Made by a program: the position numbers and the translations under genes. The notes below the pieces were generated by a model. The model was not told the DNA's origin. It saw only the letters and a list, made by a program, of their open reading frames with translations, and searched no databases. A stretch of DNA of 64,000 nt from an uncultured Clostridia bacterium (GTDB lineage: Bacteria > Bacillota > Clostridia > Peptostreptococcales > Anaerovoracaceae): positions 26,501 through 90,500 of the forward strand of contig CAMENZ010000003.1 in the NCBI GenBank assembly GCA_945928865.1, in the 5' to 3' direction. Positions 34,639 through 42,102 of the stretch are shown here, one piece after another (the stretch's first letter is position 1; each line of letters opens with the position of its first letter).

Positions 34639-37600
34639 ATGAAGAGAAGAAAGATGTTAAGCATGGCTTTGGCATTTATCATGGTGTTTACTATGGTTGT
34701 GCCATATTCTTTGGAGAATGTTGTGTATGCAGCAGGTCAGCCAAAGGCAAGTATTGAGGGGGCATTAGAAACTAATGCTACTTTGACTGCTAAACTAACG
34801 ATTGATGGTCAAGAAGTTACAGAGGGCCTTACTTATCAGTGGATTTTTGTTGATACTATTTGGGATGAAATATCAGAAGAATATGAAGAATTTCCAAGAG
34901 ACATAAAAGGTGAGACTTCTAAAACTTTTGTAGTTCCAAAGAATGGAAAAAATAAAACATATAGAGTTCAAATTATGTATCAAGGTAAAGCTAGTTTTGC
35001 AGATGTTAAAATAACAAAAGAAGGTTCTAGTCTAACTTTTGATAGCGTTAACGATGAAATAAAATCTAAATTAGAAAAATATAAGGAAATAAAAGCAATT
35101 ACAACAATTACATTACCTTTTGAAGATAGTACTAAAAAGGCAAATATCAGTTGGACAAGTGATAAAAATGATTATATAGCTAATAATGGTGAAATGCTTA
35201 AATTACCAGAAGAAGGTGAATTAGATGTTATTTTAACAGCCAATATTAGTATTAATGGAAAATCTGAAACTAGAGAGCACATATTAAAATTAATTTCTAA
35301 GTCTAAACAAGAATTAGATGTAGCTTTACCAGAAGGCAAGCTTTTTAAGGCTAAATTTGGTACAGATTCTAACTTAAAAGATATGTTAAAAGCATATTTA
35401 AATACTAAAAATATAAAGGCAGATATAGAAATTAAAGAAATCAAAAATACTACTAACAGAAGTAAAGACTCTAAAGTAGATGAAGATGGAACATTGCATT
35501 ATTTTTATGCAGATCCATTTAATCTTACAGGTGCACCAATTTTTAACAACGTTTATGATAGGTTTGAGATTAAAACTGTCATTAATAAAAGTGAAAAAAA
35601 TATAAAATTAGATTTATATTGGGATGTTGATAAGTTAAAATCCACATTAGAAGAAAGAATTTTAGGCAATATTACTTGGGATAAAATTAAAAAAGATAAT
35701 ATTGAAGAAAATTTAGCAGTGACTGATTTAAGTTTACCACAGATTGCTATACCTGAAGCAAAAAATTGTAAGTTAACATGGAAGTCTGATAAGAATGCAA
35801 TTAAGATTGTTGAACCAAAAGGTGATACAAATACGATGATGTATGGAGATTTTACAGGGAAAGTAAACCGTTCTAAAGATGATCAAACTGTTAAGTTAAC
35901 TGTTACAATTAAATATGTGAAATCAGAAACTACTGAAGCTGAGGCAATGGTAGCTAATCTTAAAAAAGAATTTACTATTAAAGTACCGAAATTAGATAAT
36001 GATGCTATTAAGGCTGAAAAAGCTAAGATGCAGAAAATTTTAGATGAAAATTATTTAGAAGAAAAACTAGGTGATTCTACTAAATCTAAATATGAAAAAG
36101 GTGAAAAGGGAAATTGGATTTATAAGGGCAGTGAAAAATTGGATTTAGAAAATGTTACTAATGATATTCAATTCCTTCGTCCACAGGAAGTTTTAGGTCA
36201 AGCATTGAAAGAAGATTTGATTACATCGGATGAATACTATAATTACGGGTTTAAAATAATAAGTGATAGTCCGGTAATTGAGCCAAATGCTTATAGAGGA
36301 TTTGTTTTCAGAGATACCAATAAGGATACAACGGTTAATCTAAAGGTAATAATGTTTGATAAGAAATCTCCTGAAATATATGTTGAAAAGGCATTAAAGC
36401 CGATAACAGTAAAAAAACTAACTAAAGAAGAATTAGATGCAGCTGAAAAATTGATGAAAAAATCAGTTGAAAAATATTTTGATTTAATCAAGGGTGAAAA
36501 TACTGATATTAACAGTATCAGTAAAGATTTACATGCTTTCCAGGAAGTGATTTTAGAAGGTGAAAATGCAAAAGGTATTTATCACTATACTCAGTCTCAT
36601 TGGTTAGGAGTTATTCCGGTATCTTATAAGGAAAATTTGGTGCAATCAGTTGATGATCCTAATTATACTGATGAGCAGTACACATATTTCAATTCTAATA
36701 AGCCTGGAATTATTCAAGTCGGAAATCCTAGGTTATTAACTACACCTGATTATGATGTTAAAGTCAAAGTAGATAGTTATCTTAGTCATGCTGTATATGG
36801 AAAATATTATACTCATTATAAAAAGCTAGGCAACATGACTGAAGCAGCTAAATATGAAAAATTCTATCGTCAGTATGCTAAGGCAGATTTAGTAGTTAAG
36901 GGAATAAAGGGAGCTGATCCTAATCCTGAGGCAAAAATTAATGTAAAAATTTCCATTAGTCCTAAAAAAGGTGAATATTGGGTACCGGAGGAAACTGTAA
37001 CTTTAGAAAAGTATTCTACAGCGTATGAAGCCTTTGAAAATATTCAGAAAAAATATGATATTCAGTTTAAAGGAGGACCTAATTATGTATCTGATATTAC
37101 ATATAAGGGTGAAACTTTAGGCGAAAAAACTCAAGGAAAAGATAGTGGCTGGATGTATACTGTAAATGGTATTTTATCAAACAAGACTTTAGGTGAATAT
37201 GTATTAACAGATGGAGATAAGGTTGAAATTTTCTATACTAAAAAATGGCAATCAGTACCAGGCGCAATCGGTATGGCTATCAATAACCCAACCATAATCA
37301 TTCTCAACACAGACGGCAAGGTAGATAATTCTAAAGGAACTGCTAAATATGATTCTGATAAAAAGGAAGTATCCATCACACCTAATAAAAACTTTAAGAT
37401 TAAAGAAATCAAAGTTAATGGAAAAACTGTTGAAATTTCCAATATATTAAAGGGTATAGAACCTACTGATAAGGTTGAAATAGTTTTTGAAGAAGAAGCG
37501 GTCAAGCCGGAAACTAATACAGATGTTATAAAAACCTTTAAACTAATTGCGAAATCCAAACAGCTTAAAAAAGGAATTAAATTAACATGGAAAGTAAAAG

Positions 37601-37812
37601 GGGATATTGCTCTTGATGGATTCCAGGTGTATAGATCATTAAATAAAACATCCGGATATAAGAAGTTCTGGGAAACTAAAAACATGAAATATATCAATAC
37701 TAAATCTTTGGAAAAAGGAATTAAATATTTCTATAGAATCAGAGGTTTTAAAGTAGTAAACGATAAAAAAATATACACAAAATGGACAGTTAAATCGATT
37801 AAATATGCATAA
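34639..37812 (+). CDS. Secreted multidomain protein with DUF4430 domain, B12-regulated
   Basis: A 1057-residue exported protein, candidate for capturing cobalamin or a related corrinoid at the cell surface. A signal peptide (KRRK head, hydrophobic core, cleavage after about VYAA at residue 32) leads the chain. Ig-like beta domains appear to follow: residues 35-130 (Ig-like), 130-225 (atrophied bacterial Ig with ISWTSDK) and another near 375 (LTWKSDK). Residues 766-869 match DUF4430, the domain related to the C-terminal domain of transcobalamin and intrinsic factor (ISPKKGEYWVPEETVTL...KDSGWMYTVNGILSNKTLGEY...DKVEIFYTKKW). Residues 962-1057 look like fibronectin type III (FQVYRSLNKTSGYKKF). 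There is no LPXTG or membrane anchor, so it may be released or held non-covalently. The upstream cobalamin riboswitch supports the assignment; binding itself is inferred. Confidence 0.8.
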   Translation: MKRRKMLSMALAFIMVFTMVVPYSLENVVYAAGQPKASIEGALETNATLTAKLTIDGQEVTEGLTYQWIFVDTIWDEISEEYEEFPRDIKGETSKTFVVPKNGKNKTYRVQIMYQGKASFADVKITKEGSSLTFDSVNDEIKSKLEKYKEIKAITTITLPFEDSTKKANISWTSDKNDYIANNGEMLKLPEEGELDVILTANISINGKSETREHILKLISKSKQELDVALPEGKLFKAKFGTDSNLKDMLKAYLNTKNIKADIEIKEIKNTTNRSKDSKVDEDGTLHYFYADPFNLTGAPIFNNVYDRFEIKTVINKSEKNIKLDLYWDVDKLKSTLEERILGNITWDKIKKDNIEENLAVTDLSLPQIAIPEAKNCKLTWKSDKNAIKIVEPKGDTNTMMYGDFTGKVNRSKDDQTVKLTVTIKYVKSETTEAEAMVANLKKEFTIKVPKLDNDAIKAEKAKMQKILDENYLEEKLGDSTKSKYEKGEKGNWIYKGSEKLDLENVTNDIQFLRPQEVLGQALKEDLITSDEYYNYGFKIISDSPVIEPNAYRGFVFRDTNKDTTVNLKVIMFDKKSPEIYVEKALKPITVKKLTKEELDAAEKLMKKSVEKYFDLIKGENTDINSISKDLHAFQEVILEGENAKGIYHYTQSHWLGVIPVSYKENLVQSVDDPNYTDEQYTYFNSNKPGIIQVGNPRLLTTPDYDVKVKVDSYLSHAVYGKYYTHYKKLGNMTEAAKYEKFYRQYAKADLVVKGIKGADPNPEAKINVKISISPKKGEYWVPEETVTLEKYSTAYEAFENIQKKYDIQFKGGPNYVSDITYKGETLGEKTQGKDSGWMYTVNGILSNKTLGEYVLTDGDKVEIFYTKKWQSVPGAIGMAINNPTIIILNTDGKVDNSKGTAKYDSDKKEVSITPNKNFKIKEIKVNGKTVEISNILKGIEPTDKVEIVFEEEAVKPETNTDVIKTFKLIAKSKQLKKGIKLTWKVKGDIALDGFQVYRSLNKTSGYKKFWETKNMKYINTKSLEKGIKYFYRIRGFKVVNDKKIYTKWTVKSIKYA

Positions 37813-37845
37813 TATAATGTTGATTAATATATGATATTGTTTTAT

Positions 37846-37870
37846 AAAAGAGGGCTTTCGCCCTCTTTTT
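37846..37870 (+). terminator. Intrinsic terminator of the DUF4430 gene
   Basis: AAAAGAGGGC, loop TTTC, GCCCTCTTTTT: a strong stem with a U run, 33 bases after the stop. Confidence 0.92.
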
Positions 37871-37987
37871 GTGCCTCTTTAAGAAGTGGTGCAGCATATT
37901 TGGATTTTGAGAAAATTAACAGGTTTTTCTAGAAGTAAAAAACATGGTGTGGTATAATTAAGAAAATGTCGATAGTAAGTGAGTGGT

Positions 37988-38606
37988 ATGGTAAAGAATA
38001 TTGAAATTAGCACAAAATTCAGTTGGGTGGTTGTGGATTTTGAACATATATCCGATATAGATGGTGAGCTGAAAAAATATGACATAGATAATGAAATTTT
38101 AGCTTATGCCCTTGATAGACATGAACGTGCCAGGGTAGAATATAGACATCGCGATAATAGCTATATTGTTATTTTTCATGGGATAAATCCTGTAAAGACA
38201 GAGACATATTATAATACAATTCCTGTAACATTTGTTTTAAAGGGGAAAAGGCTTATGACCATTGTTGGTAAAGAAAGTAGCTATATTATTGATGATATAT
38301 TGAAAAAGGTACCAAATGATTCTAATCTATCTGAATTTCAATTTTTGTTCCTTTCTCTCAGAAGTTTAACGGAAAAATATTTTCCGATACTAGAGGAAAT
38401 AGATGTGGAAAAAGACATTATAAATAATAAATTAAGAGAAAATACTACAAAGAATGGGTTATTTGCATTAGCAGATTTAGAAACAGGGCTGATGTATCTT
38501 TTAGCCGCTTCTAATTGCAAAATATGAATTTGCGTGGATTTACATAGTTTTAGGCAGCGGGATTTTAATATGGGTTATATTAAAGTTCATAAAGAAAAAG
38601 GTTTAG
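37988..38606 (+). pseudogene. CorA-type magnesium transporter, internally deleted
   Basis: The first 180 residues read as the cytoplasmic part of a CorA transporter (VVVDFEHISDIDGELKKY, YIVIFHGINP, LRSLTEKYFPILEEIDVEKDIIN). They run into LLAASNCKI and stop at 38527. Immediately after, in another frame, KYEFAWIYIVLGSGILIWVILKFIKKKV follows, the last transmembrane helix and basic tail of CorA. About 100 residues, including the pore helix and the signature GMN loop, are missing. A single deletion near 38520 explains both pieces. The protein cannot form a channel. A TATAAT at 37953-37958 may still act as promoter. Confidence 0.8.
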
Positions 38607-38626
38607 AGTGGTACTAAAAAATATAT

Positions 38627-38938
38627 ATGGTTAAAAGAGTTGAGAACTTATCAAAAAACAAATATGTAAAGTTTATATTTTTAGTAATAATTGGAATTTG
38701 GAATATATTTTCTGTATTTTTTCTTATTCCATTGTTTACAGCATATATTTTGGGAAATGTATTTTTAGAAGAAAATATCATATATAGTGATATTATACTG
38801 AATTTAATTTTGTTGATAGTTTTGTGTATAGTGCCTATTGTAATATTATTTAAAAAGTTAAAAGAGTATACTATAAAGCATTTTTTTACAATAGTAAGCA
38901 TACTTATTGTGTGTTATTTATGGATTATATTTATGTGA
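38627..38938 (+). CDS. Small membrane protein, three helices, unknown
   Basis: A 103-residue protein with about three hydrophobic segments (FIFLVIIGIWNIFSVFFLIPLF, ILNLILLIVLCIVPIVILF, FFTIVSILIVCYLWIIFM) and a basic N terminus. There is no recognisable family and no convincing ribosome site before the ATG. It lies between the deleted CorA gene and a RhuM remnant, in a zone of gene decay, so it may itself be a fragment. Confidence 0.4.
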   Translation: MVKRVENLSKNKYVKFIFLVIIGIWNIFSVFFLIPLFTAYILGNVFLEENIIYSDIILNLILLIVLCIVPIVILFKKLKEYTIKHFFTIVSILIVCYLWIIFM

Positions 38939-38978
38939 TAATAGAAAGGGATAACTTGAATAATTGGAGATGATATTA

Positions 38979-39185
38979 ATGTCTAATAATGAAATCGTGA
39001 TTTTTAATGATGGAGAGTTAAAAGTAGAAGTGGAAATCAATCCGTAATTAGAAACAATTTGGGTAACTCAAAAGCAAATTCTTGCAGCTGTTCATCAAAA
39101 TGTATTTGGTGAAGAACTTTATCCATCAGTAGAAGAAAAAGATGTGATGACAACATTAGTAATGAATTTACTAGAAAAAATCTAA
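38979..39185 (+). pseudogene. RhuM-family protein remnant with stop codon and internal deletion
   Basis: The frame reads MSNNEIVIFNDGELKVEVEINP, then an in-frame TAA (39045-39047), then LETIWVTQKQILAAVHQNVFGEELYPSVEEKDVMTTLV. The first two parts match the start of RhuM-type proteins (NEI.IF..GE.K.EV....ETIWLTQ.Q.A). FGEELYPSVEEK matches the start of the C-terminal Fic/DOC-like domain of the same proteins. The whole middle is gone. A GGAG site is still present before the ATG. Confidence 0.7.
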
Positions 39186-39228
39186 TAAATCAAGAAAGTA
39201 TCTATTTTATTAATTAGGAAGGAAATAA

Positions 39229-39909
39229 ATGATGCAAGAAATATATAATAGTGTAAAAATATTTTTAGAAAATCTTGAAAATGTAGATACCTTTATTGAA
39301 TCAGATGCAATAGTATGGATAGATTGGAGAGAGTATGATGAGGATATTATCACTTACTTCAATGAAAAACTTGATGATAAAATAGAAGTTCAGCTTGTAG
39401 ACAATGGTAAACCTTATGGTAATGATATTTTGCTGAAAAAAGATAAAATAGAGTTAGAAATCCCATACGAGGAAGAAATGGATAGAGATACTACAATAAA
39501 ATATCTAAATGATTTTATTAAGCCAAAATATGAGATAAGATGGTTTGTAGAAAGTCTGGGAAATGACACCTTAGGATATGTAGTATTAGAATCTAATAGA
39601 TGGGACGAACTGGAGCAAGAATTTGGACAGTCTAAGTTAAATTATTACTTTTCTACAATTGGGATTGAGAGAAAAATGTTTGACTTAGATATTGACGAAG
39701 TATTTTTATTATTAAAACTTAGAAGTAAAAATCAAAATATTGATTTTTCAATTATTGCTGATTGGGTGAAGATATTAACGAAAGAGAAGGAATTGAAGAA
39801 GCAGAAAAATAATGGTGAGATGGATTTAGAAAATTATTTGGAATTGGCAAATATGATAAAGAAAATAAAGGCTGAGTTTCTAGATAAAAATAAGAATATT
39901 GTCTTTTGA
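39229..39909 (+). CDS. Acidic 226-residue protein, unknown
   Basis: A soluble, acidic protein (MQEIYNSVKIFLENLENVDTF, later IRWFVESLGNDTLGYVVLESNRWDELEQEF, then a lysine-rich tail). There is no signal peptide or membrane segment, and I recognise no family. GGAAGGA lies before two consecutive ATG codons. Its neighbours are remnants. The acidity and setting would suit an immunity or antitoxin-like orphan, but nothing in the sequence proves this. Confidence 0.6.
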   Translation: MMQEIYNSVKIFLENLENVDTFIESDAIVWIDWREYDEDIITYFNEKLDDKIEVQLVDNGKPYGNDILLKKDKIELEIPYEEEMDRDTTIKYLNDFIKPKYEIRWFVESLGNDTLGYVVLESNRWDELEQEFGQSKLNYYFSTIGIERKMFDLDIDEVFLLLKLRSKNQNIDFSIIADWVKILTKEKELKKQKNNGEMDLENYLELANMIKKIKAEFLDKNKNIVF

Positions 39910-40063
39910 TAAAATAATTTAATGATGACTTAAGGCAGATAAGTATAAATTTACAGCCAGTATCAGATAAAGCATAGTATATCTAAAATAGTAGATATGT
40001 TTGCCAGATATTTAAATCATAGCCTGGATGTGTATTTATTTATTTTGGATTAGTGAGGGAAGT

Positions 40064-40485
40064 ATGAGTACAAGTAAAATGGTTTATAAATCCAATGTTT
40101 ACATAACTTTACTTGTATGTTGGTTAACATTAGTTCTAATAGGAAAATTTATTAAGCGAGCTTATTTACTACCATATCGCTATCAATTTCATGCTTTTAC
40201 ATATATGATTTGTCTTGTAGTGGAAATGAATTTATTTTTTACTGAACTGTTTTTACCAACCTTATCATTTTGGGGAATTATGGCTTTATACTTTTTTATT
40301 TTTATTAGCGGTTATACTTGGCATGGGTTATCATTAATATTGCAGTAGTCGTTTTCATTGGTTATCCATATTTTTTACAAGGTGATTACAGGTTTAAAAA
40401 TTCAGAAGAATACAGTGAATGGAAAGGCGAATCATTGGAAGTGTGGGATGGCAGGAAATATTTAAAAAAACATAAAGTGAATTAG
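40064..40485 (+). pseudogene. Membrane protein broken by a frameshift, unknown
   Basis: The first frame (MSTSKMVYKSNVYITLLVCWLTLVLIG...) gives about three membrane helices and ends at GYTWHGLSLILQ-stop near 40348. The adjacent frame continues at the same point with NIAVVVFIGYPYFLQGDYRF and then a charged tail ending KKHKVN at 40485. The helix is carried across the break, which indicates one shifted gene of about 140 codons. GAGGGAAGT before the ATG acts as ribosome site. No family recognised. Confidence 0.55.
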
Positions 40486-40502
40486 TATTTTAGGAGGTAT
40501 TT

Positions 40503-40988
40503 ATGGCAAAATCTAAAGATAAAACTAATGTGTTAAGAATTTTAGAGCAGAAAAAAATAGAGTACAAGGATTATACTTATGAAGGGGATGGAAGTTTAAC
40601 AGGGGAAGATGTAGCAAATATAATTGGGAAAAATAGGGAGAGCGTTTTTAAAACTCTGGTAACCGAGGGCAAAAGCAAAGAAAATTATATTTTTGTAATA
40701 CCTGTGCATATGGAGTTGGATTTAAAGAAAGCTAGTGAGGCTGCCGGTGAAAAAAATATTAGCATGGTAAAATCTAAAGATTTACTTGGGTTGACAGGAT
40801 ATGTACATGGAGGATGTTCTCCCATAGGTATGAAGAAAATGTTTAAAACTTTTTTTCACGATACTATTGAAAACATGGATACCATCACTTTTAGTGCAGG
40901 TAAGATTGGGCATCAGGTGGAAGTTAAGGTAAGTGATATTAATAAAGTCATTGATTATAAGATATGCGACCTTTGTAATGAGGTTTAA
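40503..40988 (+). CDS. ybaK: Cys-tRNA(Pro) deacylase, YbaK/EbsC family
   Basis: Trans-editing enzyme clearing cysteine from tRNA-Pro mischarged by ProRS. The 161-residue chain has the family pattern: VLRILEQKKIEYKDYTY at the start, SVFKTLV with the conserved lysine near residue 59, and GYVHGGCSPIGMKK near 100. AGGAGG precedes the ATG. A second, more distant relative lies two genes downstream. Confidence 0.9.
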   Translation: MAKSKDKTNVLRILEQKKIEYKDYTYEGDGSLTGEDVANIIGKNRESVFKTLVTEGKSKENYIFVIPVHMELDLKKASEAAGEKNISMVKSKDLLGLTGYVHGGCSPIGMKKMFKTFFHDTIENMDTITFSAGKIGHQVEVKVSDINKVIDYKICDLCNEV

Positions 40989-41021
40989 TGATAGGTTTTA
41001 ATTATAAAAAGGAGATTATTT

Positions 41022-41444
41022 ATGAAAAAGATTATTATTAGTATGGGTATATGTTTAATTATTTTATCTATGACAGCATGCAAGTCTAAAAATCCAATAA
41101 CACATCCATATACTCAAGAATATATTGCAGGACAAGGCAATATTCAGGGGAATGTAAATACAGAAAATTTTATTGAAAAAGACTCCAGATTTGAAATTGG
41201 TGCCGATAAGGACGGTATGGCTGTTTTTAAGGAGCCTGAAAAAGCTTATGAAGCATTATTAGAAAAATATTCTGAAGGACTTTCATTGATTAAAAAAGAA
41301 TTTGATTTACCGGACATATCGTCAAGGGATTATGAAGGGTATAAAAATTATGGTTGGCAAGTCGAAACGGGTACTAAAGAAGAAAGAGCTGAAGCACTTT
41401 TCGTTACTCAATTTTTAGATATTTACGAGAACAGTTTTGATTAA
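41022..41444 (+). CDS. Small lipoprotein, unknown function
   Basis: A 140-residue exported protein. The N terminus is a lipoprotein signal (KK, hydrophobic core, LSMTAC with the lipid-bearing cysteine near residue 20). The mature part is hydrophilic, with no known domain (FEIGADKDGMAVFKEPEKAYEALLEKY, YKNYGWQVETGTKEERAEALFV). AAAAGGAG precedes the ATG. It lies between two YbaK-type genes, with which it may be co-transcribed, but no functional link is evident. Confidence 0.75.
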   Translation: MKKIIISMGICLIILSMTACKSKNPITHPYTQEYIAGQGNIQGNVNTENFIEKDSRFEIGADKDGMAVFKEPEKAYEALLEKYSEGLSLIKKEFDLPDISSRDYEGYKNYGWQVETGTKEERAEALFVTQFLDIYENSFD

Positions 41445-41454
41445 GGGGGAGATT

Positions 41455-41919
41455 ATGGCATTTGAAACAGCAAAAGAATATTTGATAAAAATGGGATATG
41501 AAAAAAATATACATACTTTTGATGTATCCAGTGCTACTGTTGATTTAGCAGCTAAAGCAGTAGGTACTGAACCGGCAAGGATAGCAAAATCCTTAACTTT
41601 TAAAGTAGCAGATGCACCTATAATGATTGTTTGTGCAGGAGATGCAAAGGTAGCAAATGGTAAATTTAAAAGTCTTTTTCATACAAAAGCAAAAATGCTG
41701 ACTCCTGATGAAGTGATTGAACTTATAGGACATAGTGTAGGAGGCGTTTGTCCTTTTGGTATAAAAGATGGAGTCAATGTATATTTAGATGAATCTCTTA
41801 AGCGATTCGATATGGTTTATCCTGCTTGTGGCAGTAGTAACAGTGCAGTTGCTTTGACAATACCTGAATTGGAAGAAACATCAAACTTTATTGAGTGGGT
41901 TGATGTTTGTAATATTTAA
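41455..41919 (+). CDS. YbaK/ProX-type aminoacyl-tRNA editing domain protein
   Basis: A stand-alone deacylase of the ProRS-INS/YbaK superfamily, 154 residues. It has the conserved lysine in RIAKSLTFKV, the GDAKVANGKFK stretch, and SVGGVCPFGIKDGVNVYLDESL. It is clearly divergent from the upstream YbaK (CPFG in place of SPIG), so it may edit a different mischarged tRNA, for example Ala-tRNA(Pro); specificity is inference. I use the ATG nine bases after AAGGGGGAG. An in-frame TTG upstream overlaps the lipoprotein stop and lacks a ribosome site. Confidence 0.85.
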   Translation: MAFETAKEYLIKMGYEKNIHTFDVSSATVDLAAKAVGTEPARIAKSLTFKVADAPIMIVCAGDAKVANGKFKSLFHTKAKMLTPDEVIELIGHSVGGVCPFGIKDGVNVYLDESLKRFDMVYPACGSSNSAVALTIPELEETSNFIEWVDVCNI

Positions 41920-41935
41920 TATAAAAAGGTAACTG

Positions 41936-41999
41936 ATAAGAAGTTTTTGAAATAGTGATATGAAAATAAGGGCGTTATTTCAGAAACTTCTTATTTTTT
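41936..41999 (+). terminator. Long-stem terminator after the second YbaK gene
   Basis: ATAAGAAGTTTTTGAAATA (41936-41954) pairs over 19 positions with TATTTCAGAAACTTCTTAT (41976-41994), one G-T pair, and five T residues follow. The right arm contains TTATTTCAGAAA, the same word found in the inverted repeat before the Fic gene. Confidence 0.8.
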
Positions 42000-42044
42000 G
42001 AAATAATACACATTATTATTCTGTTTTGTTTCAAAAAAACTTTA

Positions 42045-42089
42045 CTTTCTGAAATAATGAATATATAATATAATTATTATTTCAGAAAG
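42045..42089 (+). promoter_or_regulatory. Inverted-repeat operator at the Fic gene promoter
   Basis: CTTTCTGAAATAAT (42045-42058) and ATTATTTCAGAAAG (42076-42089) are perfect 14-base inverted copies with a 17-base spacer holding TATAAT-like sequence. It ends 13 bases before the Fic ATG. Related half-sites lie at 41975-41987 and 41993-42006. Binding by the winged-helix tail of the Fic protein is a plausible guess. The 3' arm also contains the likely GAAAGGGG ribosome site, so the RNA hairpin could hide it. Confidence 0.6.
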
Positions 42090-42102
42090 GGGTATAATAC
42101 AT

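Noticed and set aside
37233..37697. 154-codon minus-strand frame inside the DUF4430 protein
   Set aside because: Hydrophobic antisense shadow; the + strand gene has a signal peptide, domains and a terminator.
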